Shown: piece by piece, positions 34,903-43,429 of the stretch
How positions within the stretch are numbered: the first letter of the stretch is position 1
Layout: every line of letters starts with the position of its first letter
Source: an uncultured Mailhella sp.
GTDB taxonomy: Bacteria > Desulfobacterota > Desulfovibrionia > Desulfovibrionales > Desulfovibrionaceae
DNA: 50,626 nt
Direction of reading: 5' to 3'
Assembly: GCA_944322635.1 (NCBI GenBank)
Contig: CALUPL010000011.1
Coordinates: 1 to 50,626, forward strand
Program-made: the position numbers and the translations under genes
Notes under the pieces: model-generated
Told to the model about the DNA's origin: nothing
Databases searched by the model: none
The model's input: the letters and a program-made list of their open reading frames with translations, nothing else

Positions 34903-36678
34903 TCAGGCAAGCGGCACGGTAAAGCGGACTATGCAGCCCGGCCCGTCTTCAATGGAAATACAGCCGCCGTGACGCTCCACAATGTGCTTGCATATGGCGA
35001 GGCCCAGTCCCGTGGAAACCTGTCCGCCTCTGTGTTTCTCCACCCTGTAAAAGCGTTCGAACACCCGTACCCTCAGTTCTGGAGGAATGCCGGGGCCGCT
35101 GTCGGCCACACGGAAGATTGCCATGCCGTTTTCCTTGTCCGGCTCGGCGGAAATCACTATTTTCGAACCTTCCGGCGCGTAACGACACGCGTTTTCCAGC
35201 AGGTTGCGTATGACCCGCGTAAGATACTCGGCATCGGCCTTGATGGAGAAATCGCCGAAGTCAAGTTTTTCGCAGAATTCCAGGTTCTTGGCCTCTGCGG
35301 AACTTCTGCACAAATCCATGCCTCCGCGTATGGCCATGGACGCGGGCATGGGCTTGATGTCCATGGGAATGGCGCCGTTTTCTATGCTTGAGAGCTGCAG
35401 CAGATCCTTGACCATGGTGGCCATGTACTGTGAATTACGGTCGATGACCTCCAGGAAATGAAGAGCACGAGGCTCGGAAACATAGCGTTTCAGGCTTTCG
35501 GCATAGCCCATAATGGCCGTGAGCGGCGTGCGAAGCTCATGCGAAACGTTGGCGACGAAGTCTCTGCGCATTTCCATGAGCACGGACATTTCCGTAATAT
35601 CATGGAACACGGCAACGGCCATGAGAAGCTTGCTCTCTCCCACAATGGGGCATATGAGCACCTGCAGTTTGCGGCCGGACATGTTGTCCATTTCAAACTG
35701 AACCGGTTTTTCCGGCACGTCATGCTTAAGGGACTCTATACCCTTTTGGAGATCCGGCGAAGGAATGACTTCCACGGGCTGGAGCCCCTCGGCATGGGCG
35801 GCCCGGGGGAAAAGTCGTACGAGCGTAGCATTCACGCTGCGTATGCAGCCGTCATGATCAACGACGAGCACACCTTCCGCTATGCTGTTGAGCACGGCAT
35901 CGAGCTGGGCCTTCTGAGTAAGTATGTGATTGACCTGCACTTCCATACGCTGCGCCATGGAGTTGACAGCAGAAGCAAGCGGCGCAAACTCATCTCCGGG
36001 AAGTGTACGCAGACTTATGCGTCCGCTGCGGCTGCCGGGCGTGGCCAGATTTTCCACGGAAGAAATCATAAGCTGAAGCGAACGACGGAAGCGCATGGAC
36101 ATGAATGCCGCAAAGGCAACGGCAAAAACAAGAGCAGCCACGGCTCCGGCAATAAGAGCCTTGCTTCTGTTTGATGCATGGGCTTCCACGAGAGAAAGAG
36201 GCGCGGCAACACGAATGACGCTGACGTGCGTTCCGGGAATACTCACGCGTTTTGCCGCATACACAAAGGAAGTGCCGAGACTGGAGCTGTAACGAACGCT
36301 CGAGCCTTCCCCATCGGAGAAAGCCATGGCCACTTCTTCATGATAGCGGTGATTTTCCAGCTCGGAAACGTTTTTTGCAAAAGAATCATACAACACCGTG
36401 CCCTCGGCATCTATGAGCGTCACACGGTGCTCGCCGCCCGAATAAAAGTTCTTCAGGGTTTCGGGCAGAGCCTCCTGTTCATTGAATTCCCCCTTCTCCA
36501 CCTCTTCCATAATATAGGTGCGGACAAAGGAGACTTCCCGGAAAGCTTCCTCGCACGTAAGATCTATGCTTTCCTGCTTGATGCTGTGGAGAAAATACCC
36601 GCACGGCACAAGCACGGAAAACAGAATGACGACGCAGAAGCAGAAAAAGATCTTGATGGAAAAGGTAGTGTTTTTCAT
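34903..36678 (-). CDS. phoR: Phosphate regulon sensor histidine kinase PhoR
   Basis: 591 residues. First membrane helix ([20 protein letters not shown]), a periplasmic region of about 130 residues, second helix ([20 protein letters not shown]), HAMP-like linker, PAS domain (ILDAV-type start at [21 protein letters not shown]), then HisKA with the phospho-acceptor in [15 protein letters not shown] and HATPase_c with [20 protein letters not shown] and [16 protein letters not shown]. The larger periplasmic domain resembles Gram-positive and delta-type PhoR rather than the short E. coli form. It lies two bases after phoB, so the two are co-translated, and phosphorylates PhoB. Confidence 0.9.
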   Translation of the reverse strand: MKNTTFSIKIFFCFCVVILFSVLVPCGYFLHSIKQESIDLTCEEAFREVSFVRTYIMEEVEKGEFNEQEALPETLKNFYSGGEHRVTLIDAEGTVLYDSFAKNVSELENHRYHEEVAMAFSDGEGSSVRYSSSLGTSFVYAAKRVSIPGTHVSVIRVAAPLSLVEAHASNRSKALIAGAVAALVFAVAFAAFMSMRFRRSLQLMISSVENLATPGSRSGRISLRTLPGDEFAPLASAVNSMAQRMEVQVNHILTQKAQLDAVLNSIAEGVLVVDHDGCIRSVNATLVRLFPRAAHAEGLQPVEVIPSPDLQKGIESLKHDVPEKPVQFEMDNMSGRKLQVLICPIVGESKLLMAVAVFHDITEMSVLMEMRRDFVANVSHELRTPLTAIMGYAESLKRYVSEPRALHFLEVIDRNSQYMATMVKDLLQLSSIENGAIPMDIKPMPASMAIRGGMDLCRSSAEAKNLEFCEKLDFGDFSIKADAEYLTRVIRNLLENACRYAPEGSKIVISAEPDKENGMAIFRVADSGPGIPPELRVRVFERFYRVEKHRGGQVSTGLGLAICKHIVERHGGCISIEDGPGCIVRFTVPLA

Positions 36679-36680
36679 GA

Positions 36681-37370
36681 CTATTCCTTGTAGCGATAGC
36701 CCATGCCGCGCACCGTTTCGAGGTACTGAGCCGCGTCTCCCAGCTTTCGCCGCAGACGGGCTATATGCACGTCAACCGTACGTTCGTATCCTTCAAACTG
36801 ATATCCCCACACGGAAGAAAGCAGCTCTTCACGGGTGCGGATGCGCCCGGCATTAAGGAAAAAGTCCTCAAAGATACGATATTCAAGAGCCGTGAGTTCC
36901 AGCGTGCGTCCGTCGATGGAAACCCGGCGCCCCTGCTGATCGAGACTGACGCCGTGTCTTGTGATGACCCGCTTGCCGGTATCCACGCTGCGACGACGCA
37001 GAATGGCGCGTACCCGCAACATGAGTTCACGGATGTTGAACGGTTTGACCACGTAATCATCGGCGCCGTACTCGAAGCCTATGATACGATCCATTTCCTC
37101 GCCTCTGGCCGTCAGCATGAGTATGGGACAGGGTATGCCCTCTGCGGCATGCTTGTTCAGCTCACGGCAGACAGACAGACCGTCTCTGCCGGGCAGCATG
37201 AGATCGAGAATGATGAGATCGGGCTTGAGGGTTTCGGCCATTTCCTGACCGCGCAGGCCGTCGGCAGCCTGCTCCACATGGTAGCCTTCCTCCTCCAGAG
37301 AAAACGCCACGAGCTCCCTAATGTCATCGTCATCTTCTACTACAAGTATGACAGGCTGTTTATTATCCAC
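36681..37370 (-). CDS. phoB: Phosphate regulon response regulator PhoB
   Basis: 229 residues. Receiver domain with VVEDDDDIRELVAFSLEEEGY and the phospho-acceptor Asp in ILDLMLPGRDGLSVC, KPFNIREL, followed by an OmpR/PhoB winged helix (LELTALEYRIFEDFFLNAGRI...VWGYQFEGYERTVDVHIARLRRKLG...VRGMGYRYKE). The start is GTG at 37370 with AAGGGG upstream. It is the first gene of the phoB-phoR-pstB-phoU cluster and is divergent from pstS, so the 200-bp region between them should carry its binding sites. Confidence 0.92.
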   Translation of the reverse strand: MDNKQPVILVVEDDDDIRELVAFSLEEEGYHVEQAADGLRGQEMAETLKPDLIILDLMLPGRDGLSVCRELNKHAAEGIPCPILMLTARGEEMDRIIGFEYGADDYVVKPFNIRELMLRVRAILRRRSVDTGKRVITRHGVSLDQQGRRVSIDGRTLELTALEYRIFEDFFLNAGRIRTREELLSSVWGYQFEGYERTVDVHIARLRRKLGDAAQYLETVRGMGYRYKE

Positions 37371-37572
37371 AACTTTCCCCTTTCGGTTTCAAATGTATGT
37401 AGCTTTCCTATATGAAGCCAATGTTACATTCCGATAAAAATATCGTGAATCGTCGCACAGTTGAACTGAAACAAAAAGTTAATATCCGAGATATACTGCC
37501 GCAACAATCCCTTTCTAAGTTCCATGCTGTCCGAACGGAATGAACCGTTGGAAAAAACAAGGAGTCTGATCC
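37371..37572. promoter_or_regulatory. Divergent phoB/pstS promoter region
   Basis: About 200 relatively AT-rich bases between the divergent phoB and pstS starts. Promoters in both directions and PhoB sites are expected here. I could not find a convincing pair of CTGTCAT-like repeats. AAGGAG before pstS is clear. Confidence 0.45.
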
Positions 37573-38391
37573 ATGAAGATCAAAAACATTCTCATGAGCG
37601 TTCTCTTCACGCTCTGCGCGGTTTCCCCGGCTGCTGCCGCCGAATCCATCACCATCAATGGTTCCACCACCGTGCTGCCCATCATCCAGAAGTCTTCCGA
37701 ACATTTCATGGCGAGCTATCCCGACATTTCCATCGTGCTCTCCGGCGGTGGTTCCGGCACCGGCATCAAATCTCTGCTTGACGGCATCACCGACGTAGCC
37801 ATGTCCTCCCGCGACGTGAAGGCCAGCGAAACCAAGCTCGCCGCCAGCAAGAAAATGGAACTGACCCGCACCGTCATCGCCGTGGATGCCCTCGTGCCCA
37901 TCGTGAACATCAAGAACCCCGTGAAAGATCTTTCCATCGATCAGCTCCGCGACATCTTCTCCGGCAAGATCACCAACTGGAAGGAACTGGGCGGCAGCGA
38001 CAATACCATCGTAGTCGTCAACCGCGACAACTCCTCCGGCACCTATGAATGCTGGAAGGAACTGGTCATGAAGGATGCCAAGGTCATGCCCAAGGCTCTC
38101 ACTCAGGCCAGCAACGGCGGCGTTGCACAAAACGTGGCCACCAACCCCAACGCCATCGGTTATATCGGTATGGGTTATCTGAATGACAACGTCAAGGGGC
38201 TCTCCATCGGCGGCATTCAGGCCACTGCTGAAACCGCTCTTGCCAAAAAATGGCCTCTCTCCCGCGATCTCTACCTCTTCACCAACGGCAAGCCTGCCGG
38301 CAACACTGCCAAGTTCATGGATTTCATGCTTGATCCCCAGCTCGGTCAGCAGGATGTGCTGAAGGCAGGCTACATTCCGCTCGCCAAGTAG
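37573..38391 (+). CDS. pstS: Phosphate-binding protein PstS
   Basis: 272 residues with a signal peptide (VLFTLCAVSPAAAA). The mature protein opens with ITINGSTTVLPI and has the phosphate-binding loops SGGGSGTGIKSLLDG, the SSRD strand, and RDNSSGTYECWKELV, the PstS signature. It delivers phosphate to PstC/PstA in the periplasm. AAGGAG stands eight bases before the ATG. It is first in the plus-strand pst cluster and is followed by a 9-bp hairpin that may protect or partly terminate its mRNA. Confidence 0.95.
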   Translation: MKIKNILMSVLFTLCAVSPAAAAESITINGSTTVLPIIQKSSEHFMASYPDISIVLSGGGSGTGIKSLLDGITDVAMSSRDVKASETKLAASKKMELTRTVIAVDALVPIVNIKNPVKDLSIDQLRDIFSGKITNWKELGGSDNTIVVVNRDNSSGTYECWKELVMKDAKVMPKALTQASNGGVAQNVATNPNAIGYIGMGYLNDNVKGLSIGGIQATAETALAKKWPLSRDLYLFTNGKPAGNTAKFMDFMLDPQLGQQDVLKAGYIPLAK

Positions 38392-38478
38392 GCTTTTTCT
38401 CCACGGCAGACCGGGACGGATGAAAGCGCCCCGCCGTGCCTGAAACGCCTGCAACGTGATCAGGCTCCCGAAAGAAGC

Positions 38479-38505
38479 TCCGCCGAAGATCGAAGGTTCG
38501 GCGGA
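38479..38505 (+). other. Intercistronic hairpin between pstS and pstC
   Basis: Perfect 9-bp stem (TCCGCCGAA/TTCGGCGGA) with a 9-base loop and no T-run, within a 179-base gap. Such a structure could stabilise pstS mRNA and allow more binding protein than permease. Confidence 0.5.
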
Positions 38506-38570
38506 CGCTTCAAGGAGCCGGCCCACCCCGGGGGACATTCCCCCACTTTTTTGTATTCCACGGATTTGGC

Positions 38571-39449
38571 ATGAAAACTCGCAAGGAACGACTTACGGAA
38601 TGGCTGCTGGCCGGCATATCCACTCTTTCCATTCTTTCAATGGCGGGCATAGTTCTCTTTCTTCTGCTGGACGGCCTCCCATTCTTCAAGGATTATCCGC
38701 TCACCGACTTTCTGTTCGGCCTGAACTGGTATCCCACCGATGATCCCATGGAATTCGGCATACTGCCGCTTATTGTGGGTTCTCTTACGGTCATGGCACT
38801 TGCTACCGTCATTGCCGTGCCGCTCGGCGTGGCCACGGCCATTTATCTTTCCGAAGTGGCAAAACCCGGCATGAGACGGATAGTCAAACCTTTTGTCGAA
38901 CTTCTGGCCGCGCTGCCTTCGGTGGTCATAGGATTCTTCGGCATGGTCGTGGTGGCTCCCTTTCTTCAGGATTATCTCGGAGCATCCACCGGTCTCAACC
39001 TGCTCAATGCCGGTCTCATGCTGGCCTTCATGAGCGTTCCCATCATCTGTTCCGTTGCCGAAGACGCCATCTATTCCGTTCCAAGAGAACTGCGCGAAGC
39101 CTCTCTTTCCCTCGGAGCAACAAAATGGGAAACGCTGACCCGCGTGGTCCTGCCGGCGGCCAGCTCCGGCATAGGTACGGCCGTCATGCTCGGAATGTCA
39201 CGTTCCATAGGTGAAACCATGGTCGTGCTCATGGTGGCAGGCGGTGCCGCCGTCATTCCCACCTCTCTCTTCGATTCCGTGCGTCCCATTCCCGCATCCA
39301 TCGCCGCGGAAATGGCCGAAGCCCCCTTCCACAGCGAACATTACTACGCTCTGTTCGCCACCGGCATCGTTCTCATCATTTTTACCCTCATCTTCAACGC
39401 CACGGCCTTCCGCATCGCTGAAAAGAAAAACTCCGGCATCGGCTGCTGA
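38571..39449 (+). CDS. pstC: Phosphate ABC transporter permease PstC
   Basis: 292 residues with six membrane helices. The binding-protein-dependent transport loop is REASLSLGATKWETLTRVVLP, and GMSRSIGETMVVLMVAGG follows. The short N-terminal soluble segment after helix 1 (LNWYPTDDPMEFGILPLIVGSL) is typical of PstC. With PstA it forms the inner-membrane pore for phosphate. The Shine-Dalgarno signal is weak (ACGGA). Confidence 0.92.
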   Translation: MKTRKERLTEWLLAGISTLSILSMAGIVLFLLLDGLPFFKDYPLTDFLFGLNWYPTDDPMEFGILPLIVGSLTVMALATVIAVPLGVATAIYLSEVAKPGMRRIVKPFVELLAALPSVVIGFFGMVVVAPFLQDYLGASTGLNLLNAGLMLAFMSVPIICSVAEDAIYSVPRELREASLSLGATKWETLTRVVLPAASSGIGTAVMLGMSRSIGETMVVLMVAGGAAVIPTSLFDSVRPIPASIAAEMAEAPFHSEHYYALFATGIVLIIFTLIFNATAFRIAEKKNSGIGC

Positions 39450-39489
39450 ACGTTCCGAAGCCGTCATGCAAAAGATTGAGAGAAAATAC

Positions 39490-40362
39490 ATGAATACCGC
39501 AACGCGCAACCAGTTCCGCATGCGCCTTCAGTCCCTGATGTTCGGACTGCTGCACGCCTCGGCCGCCATCAACGTACTGGCCCTTTCCGGTGTGTGCCTC
39601 TATCTTGCCGTCAACGGCTTTTCTGCCCTTTCCTGGGAATTTCTCACCGAATACCCCAGAAAAATGATGACGGAAGGCGGCATCATGCCCTGTATTGTGG
39701 GCACCTTTCTTCTGGCTTTCGGCTCCATGGTCATCGTCTTTCCCATAGGCGTGGCCACGGCCGTGTATCTGCATGAATACAGCCGTCATTCCCGACTCAC
39801 CTACTATATACGTTTCGGCATCAACAATCTTGCCGGCGTCCCTTCCATCGTTTTCGGTCTGTTCGGCCTGTCGTTCTTCGTCACCTTCCTCGGACTCGGC
39901 GTAAGTCTCATTTCCGGCATTCTTACTCTGGCCATTCTCACTCTTCCCATCATCATCAACACCGCCGAAGAATCCCTGAGACGCGTTCCCGATTCCTGGA
40001 GAGAGGCCTCCTTCGCCATGGGAGCCACCAAGGTACAGACCATTCTGCGCGTGATCATTCCCGCAGCCTTTCCGGGCATGCTGACCGGATGCATTCTCGG
40101 CCTTGCCCGTGCCGCCGGCGAAACCGGCGCCATCATGTTCACTGCCGCCGTCTATTTCACTCCGCACATGCCCGATTCCTTCCTGAGTCCGGTCATGTCC
40201 CTGCCCTATCATATGTACATTCTGGCCACTTCCGGCACGGACATAGAAAAAACTCTTCCTCTGCAGTACGGCACGGCCCTCATGCTCATATTCCTGGTGG
40301 TGGGCATGAATCTTCTGGCCATCATTCTGCGCGATCGGCTTCAGAACAAAAACAAACAGTAA
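39490..40362 (+). CDS. pstA: Phosphate ABC transporter permease PstA
   Basis: 290 residues, six membrane helices, with the coupling loop REASFAMGATKVQTILRVIIP and the PstA segment GLARAAGETGAIMFTAAVYF. The same frame is open far upstream into pstC, but family homology starts near here and GAGAG precedes ATG 39490; ATG 39466 is the alternative. The gap to pstC is 40 bases, so the two are co-transcribed. The operon ends at the terminator at 40439-40480 with no pstB, which is supplied from 34109-34867. Confidence 0.92.
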   Translation: MNTATRNQFRMRLQSLMFGLLHASAAINVLALSGVCLYLAVNGFSALSWEFLTEYPRKMMTEGGIMPCIVGTFLLAFGSMVIVFPIGVATAVYLHEYSRHSRLTYYIRFGINNLAGVPSIVFGLFGLSFFVTFLGLGVSLISGILTLAILTLPIIINTAEESLRRVPDSWREASFAMGATKVQTILRVIIPAAFPGMLTGCILGLARAAGETGAIMFTAAVYFTPHMPDSFLSPVMSLPYHMYILATSGTDIEKTLPLQYGTALMLIFLVVGMNLLAIILRDRLQNKNKQ

Positions 40363-40438
40363 CTCCTTTCTCTCCCCCGGATGAGAGAAAATTTATGGGT
40401 CCGGTCTGCTGCCTCCTCACAGAATACCGGACTCTTTG

Positions 40439-40480
40439 GGATCACGGTCAGAACCAAAGGGCCGTGATCCATTTTTTTTC
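40439..40480 (+). terminator. Rho-independent terminator of the pst operon
   Basis: Perfect 9-bp stem GGATCACGG/CCGTGATCC, 14-base loop, then TTTTTTTT. Confidence 0.9.
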
Positions 40481-40509
40481 TTGACATAAATTCGATATCA
40501 AACTAAATA
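40481..40509 (+). promoter_or_regulatory. marR promoter with overlapping operator
   Basis: TTGACA, 17 bases, TAAATA. The spacer and -10 region contain TTCGATATCAAACTAA (40491-40506), nearly identical to the site in the cupin promoter. The -10 ends only seven bases before the marR ATG, so the transcript should be leaderless. Autoregulation is inferred. Confidence 0.7.
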
Positions 40510-40516
40510 TGCCCTC

Positions 40517-40939
40517 ATGAAACATCAACCCATACTGTACTACGCCAGCCGTCTGCGTGAAGCCGGAAACGCCTTCATCCTTGCCGAACTTGCCAAAGCC
40601 GGTCTGCACGACATAGCCCCGAGCCATGGAGATATTCTTGCCCAGCTCCTTGCCGAGGAAACACTCAACATGAGTGATCTGGCCCTGCATGCTCATCGCA
40701 CAAAATCCACTGTGACCGCATTGGTAACGAAACTCGAAAAAAACGGCTATGTCGAACGCATTCCGGACCTTGGAGATTCACGGGGAGTCAAGGTTCGCCT
40801 TACCGAGAAGGGAAAAGCGCTCAAGCCCGCCTTCGACAACATTTCCGAAGGCCTGCAACGCCTCATTCTTTCCAAAATAACGGAAGAGGAAGCCCGGCTG
40901 CTGGAATGTCTCCTGAAAAAATGCGTGGAAGACGACTAA
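40517..40939 (+). CDS. MarR-family transcriptional regulator
   Basis: 140 residues with the winged-helix core of MarR proteins: a helix-turn-helix of SDLALHAHRTKSTVTALVTK, wing DLGDSRGVKVRLTEKG and long dimerisation helices at both ends. It probably represses its own gene and the downstream cupin gene through the shared palindromic site. No Shine-Dalgarno sequence is present, in line with a leaderless mRNA. The ligand is unknown. It starts 37 bases after the pst terminator and so is a separate unit. Confidence 0.88.
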   Translation: MKHQPILYYASRLREAGNAFILAELAKAGLHDIAPSHGDILAQLLAEETLNMSDLALHAHRTKSTVTALVTKLEKNGYVERIPDLGDSRGVKVRLTEKGKALKPAFDNISEGLQRLILSKITEEEARLLECLLKKCVEDD

Positions 40940-41037
40940 TCTTTCCCCCTCTTCACACATCTGCACTGCCGTGCCAGGCTTTCGTACAACCGTACAACCG
41001 AAATGGAGAGTTTCGAGATGCAGCCAGGCATTATTTT

Positions 41038-41066
41038 TTGACACAATTAGTTCGATAACAAACTAA
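41038..41066 (+). promoter_or_regulatory. Cupin-gene promoter with 20-bp palindromic operator
   Basis: A TTGACA -35 is followed by TTAGTTCGATAACAAACTAA (41047-41066), a near-perfect palindrome that covers the spacer and -10 position. It shares TTCGATA-CAAACTAA with the marR promoter. Confidence 0.65.
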
Positions 41067-41081
41067 AAAGGAGTCTCAACC

Positions 41082-41459
41082 ATGGCAAACTATAAACTTT
41101 CTTCCATCGATTTTTCCGCCGCCAGAACGGAACTGCATGATCTGCTCGGCCTCACCGGTGCGGAAATTTCCTGCAACGTGCTTCCTGCCGGGGTTTCCGT
41201 TCCGTTTGTTCATGCACACAAGGAGAACGAGGAAATTTACATTATTCTCGAAGGCACGGGAAATCTGTACATCGACGGCGAAGAAGTTCCGCTGAAAGCC
41301 GGGGACTGCTTCCGCATCGTCCCCAAAGGGGAACGGTGCATAAGCGCCTCCACAGACAGCTCCATCCGCTTCATCTGCGTACAGGTAAAAGCCGGAAGCC
41401 TCAACGCCTTCACCATGAACGACGCCTCTCTGTGCAACAAGAAACCGAGCTGGATGTAA
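41082..41459 (+). CDS. Small cupin-domain protein
   Basis: 125 residues, a single cupin barrel. The metal-binding motif 1 is FVHAHKENEEIYIILEGTG (two His and a Glu), motif 2 region AGDCFRIVPKGERC has Pro and Gly but lacks the usual final His, replaced near RCISAS. It may bind a metal and a small molecule or act as an isomerase-like enzyme; no substrate can be named. AAAAAGGAG lies before the ATG. It is controlled, as inferred from the operator, by the neighbouring MarR protein. Confidence 0.82.
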   Translation: MANYKLSSIDFSAARTELHDLLGLTGAEISCNVLPAGVSVPFVHAHKENEEIYIILEGTGNLYIDGEEVPLKAGDCFRIVPKGERCISASTDSSIRFICVQVKAGSLNAFTMNDASLCNKKPSWM

Positions 41460-41524
41460 CGCGGCTTACCCAGTCGATTGTTCCAAAGAGACAGAGTAAA
41501 CTCCTGCCCACCGAAGCCTCAGCA

Positions 41525-41552
41525 AAGCCCGACCGTACCAACGGCCGGGCTT
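41525..41552 (+). terminator. Probable terminator of the cupin gene
   Basis: Stem AAGCCCGACCGT/ACGGCCGGGCTT with one mismatch and a 4-base loop, followed by a weak T-run (TTAAATT). Confidence 0.6.
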
Positions 41553-41703
41553 AAATTATAACCAGCACACCTGTTCTTCCCTTCCTTGCTGACTTTTCCG
41601 CTGATGGAGCAAGCGTTTTTCTCCACCAGCGGCTTCCCCCCTCTTGTCTCTTCAACCTGTTCTTCACGCAGAATATTTGGCCCAACTGAATTTCCGAAAA
41701 CTG

Positions 41704-41742
41704 TTGACAACGGTTCCAACTATGATACAGCTAAGCTATCAT
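41704..41742 (+). promoter_or_regulatory. Possible promoter and inverted repeat upstream of the lipoprotein gene
   Basis: TTGACA at 41704-41709 and, at 41722-41742, ATGATA/TATCAT arms around CAGCTAAGC where the -10 should lie. The -10 itself is poor, which would suit an activated or repressed promoter. Confidence 0.35.
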
Positions 41743-41780
41743 ACTAATAAAACTGATATATTTCAAAATTAGAGGTAAAA

Positions 41781-41963
41781 ATGACCACCAGACGCTCCTT
41801 TCTCAGCGTAATTGCCGCCATGATGACAGTCGGCATGACGGCCTCTCTTCTGTCCGGCTGCGTCGCTCCTCCGCCCCCGCCCAGGCATCACAAGCCTAAG
41901 CCGAGAAAACGCCCCAAGGGACACAGGCCGCCGCCCCCGCCGCCTCCACACAGATACTGGTAA
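41781..41963 (+). CDS. Small proline-rich lipoprotein with twin-arginine-like start
   Basis: 60 residues. It begins MTTRRSFLSVIAAMM, close to a twin-arginine (Tat) motif, then a hydrophobic stretch and the lipobox LLSGC with the lipidated Cys near residue 28. The mature part is about 30 residues of Pro, Lys, Arg and His (PPPPP and PPPPPPP runs). It should be a membrane-anchored peptide on the periplasmic side. The function is unknown. AGAGG precedes the ATG. Confidence 0.6.
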   Translation: MTTRRSFLSVIAAMMTVGMTASLLSGCVAPPPPPRHHKPKPRKRPKGHRPPPPPPPHRYW

Positions 41964-42109
41964 ATCCAACAATTCCAAGCATCGGATAACCAAGTCCTGT
42001 TAATTTTGCTTTTCCGTATCTTTTACCGGACATGCCTTTCCTGTGTAACTTTGTGTCCCATGTCTATTTTCCAAGACCTGGACCTTCATGCCTGTGAACA
42101 AGGACATAA

Positions 42110-42163
42110 AAAACACCTTTTCGAGTAACGGAAAATTGATCCGCATTACCGAAAAGGTGTTTT
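42110..42163. terminator. Long hairpin, probable bidirectional terminator
   Basis: Perfect 14-bp stem AAAACACCTTTTCG/CGAAAAGGTGTTTT, with inner pairing (GTAA/TTAC). The arms end in TTTT on both sides. It lies between the plus-strand lipoprotein and the minus-strand acetyltransferase; the remaining sequence of this 425-base gap shows no gene. Confidence 0.65.
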
Positions 42164-42389
42164 CAATTACATGGCAGTCGTGCGTTTCAAACTCTGGGAC
42201 ATTCCGCTTTCATGCTCCGCCCATGGCCGAAAACGACGGACTTTATCCACGTCAGAAAAAATTTTCCATTGTGGCCGATTCCGGGACACAGGCGTACAGC
42301 ACGAAAAAAGGTCCAGAACTCCGCAGGGTACCCCTTTTTCATGCCGCCTCCACTGTGCCGACCTGCATGCCTCGTCAAAGCAGATACGG

Positions 42390-42998
42390 CTATGCCAGCA
42401 AGTGAAGCATGGAATCCTGAGGGGAAATTTTTCTTATGGGCTTTGCCGGAACGCCAAAGGCAAGCCAGCCTGCCGGAATGTCGCGCGTAACCACGCTTCC
42501 GGCCCCCACGACGGCCCCCTTCCCTATGGTAACTCCGTCAATGACGGATACGTTCGCCGCCAGCCAGACATCATCTTCAATATGAATTTCCCCGGCAAAT
42601 TCCGACATGGATACATGCCCGTCAGGATACTGCATGCGTATTCTCTCATCTGCAACCAGTGGGTGATTAGTGGAAAGAAGGCTGACATTGGGACCGAACA
42701 TGACGTTGTTTCCAATAACAATTTTCCCGTCATCCATGATCAGCAGGTTGAAATTGGCGAAAAAATTGTCTCCAATAAAAGTATGGCATCCGTAATTGAA
42801 CTGAATCGGTCCCTGGAAATAGTAATTTTTTCCAATGCTACCAATAAAAGTTCGTATAATGGGCAAACGTTCGGGATCGTATTCATCCATGGCATTGAAC
42901 TTTCTGCACGCCTCATGAGCCTTATGCTTTATGTCCTTTAGTTCTCTGCTTCTTGCATCAAACAGTTTGCCGGCAAAAATCTTTTCCTCTTCACGCAT
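42390..42998 (-). CDS. Sugar O-acetyltransferase (maltose/galactoside acetyltransferase family)
   Basis: 202 residues. An N-terminal helical Mac domain (EKIFAGKLFDARSRELKDIKHKAHEACRKFN) precedes a left-handed beta-helix of hexapeptide repeats (NNVMFGPNVSLL, IEDDVWLAANVSVIDGVTIGKGAVVGAGSVVTRDI). The catalytic His is in STNHP and the acetyl-CoA end is GVPAKPIRKI. It transfers acetyl from acetyl-CoA to a sugar hydroxyl; the physiological substrate is unknown. It is a single gene, about 480 bases from tRNA-Pro. Confidence 0.9.
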   Translation of the reverse strand: MREEEKIFAGKLFDARSRELKDIKHKAHEACRKFNAMDEYDPERLPIIRTFIGSIGKNYYFQGPIQFNYGCHTFIGDNFFANFNLLIMDDGKIVIGNNVMFGPNVSLLSTNHPLVADERIRMQYPDGHVSMSEFAGEIHIEDDVWLAANVSVIDGVTIGKGAVVGAGSVVTRDIPAGWLAFGVPAKPIRKISPQDSMLHLLA

Positions 42999-43429
42999 GA
43001 CAGGCCCCTTTTATGCTTGCTCAATGTTTTTTGCTTAATAAGCAACTCTCTATCGGGACACACGTTCGCCTTGCTGCGCCCTGCTCGTTGTCAGGCTCAA
43101 TAGGGGCGAATCGGTCTCATTGAGAACGTCCGGCCGAAATTCTCTTTCTGCCGATACCGCGCCGTGCAAAGGCTACGCGTTCTGTAAACACCTCGGACTA
43201 ATGCGGCGCAGCTGAAAAAAAAAGCAGGTTGCATCCTGCCTGCCGCCCCACTCCGGGGGTACGGCCTTTTTTCCGGCGACAAGTCAATCCGAATGCGTTC
43301 GCCAGATTTCGACCTCGGCAGAGCACCCCTCATGGATGCCCCCTGCCGTTCCGTCAAAAACAACCATACGATTCCGCACAACGTTTGGCACCCCAGTCAA
43401 CGGGAGAAAAGCAATGGCCAGATAAGAAT
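42999..43429. other. Intergenic region with a candidate small RNA on the minus strand
   Basis: No supported protein gene. On the minus strand, between tRNA-Pro and the acetyltransferase, about 150 bases can form two hairpins (GGCATCC/GGGTGCT near 43330; GCCG-CCCC/GGGG-GGC near 43245-43265) and end in a clear intrinsic terminator at 43215-43239. This looks like the 3' end of an untranslated RNA. It does not match 6S, SRP or tmRNA motifs that I know. Confidence 0.35.
43215..43239 (-). terminator. Intrinsic terminator without an assigned gene
   Basis: On the minus strand GCAGG, ATGCAA loop, CCTGC, followed by nine T residues. No gene ends just upstream on this strand except tRNA-Pro, which has its own terminator. 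Confidence 0.7.

Noticed and set aside
37371..37572. Pho boxes between phoB and pstS
   Set aside because: Expected from biology, but no pair of CTGTCAT-like repeats with the right spacing was convincing.
37408..38538. Minus-strand frame of 376 codons across pstS
   Set aside because: pstS is unambiguous on the plus strand, with signal peptide and ribosome binding site; the minus frame is Gly/His-rich and matches nothing.
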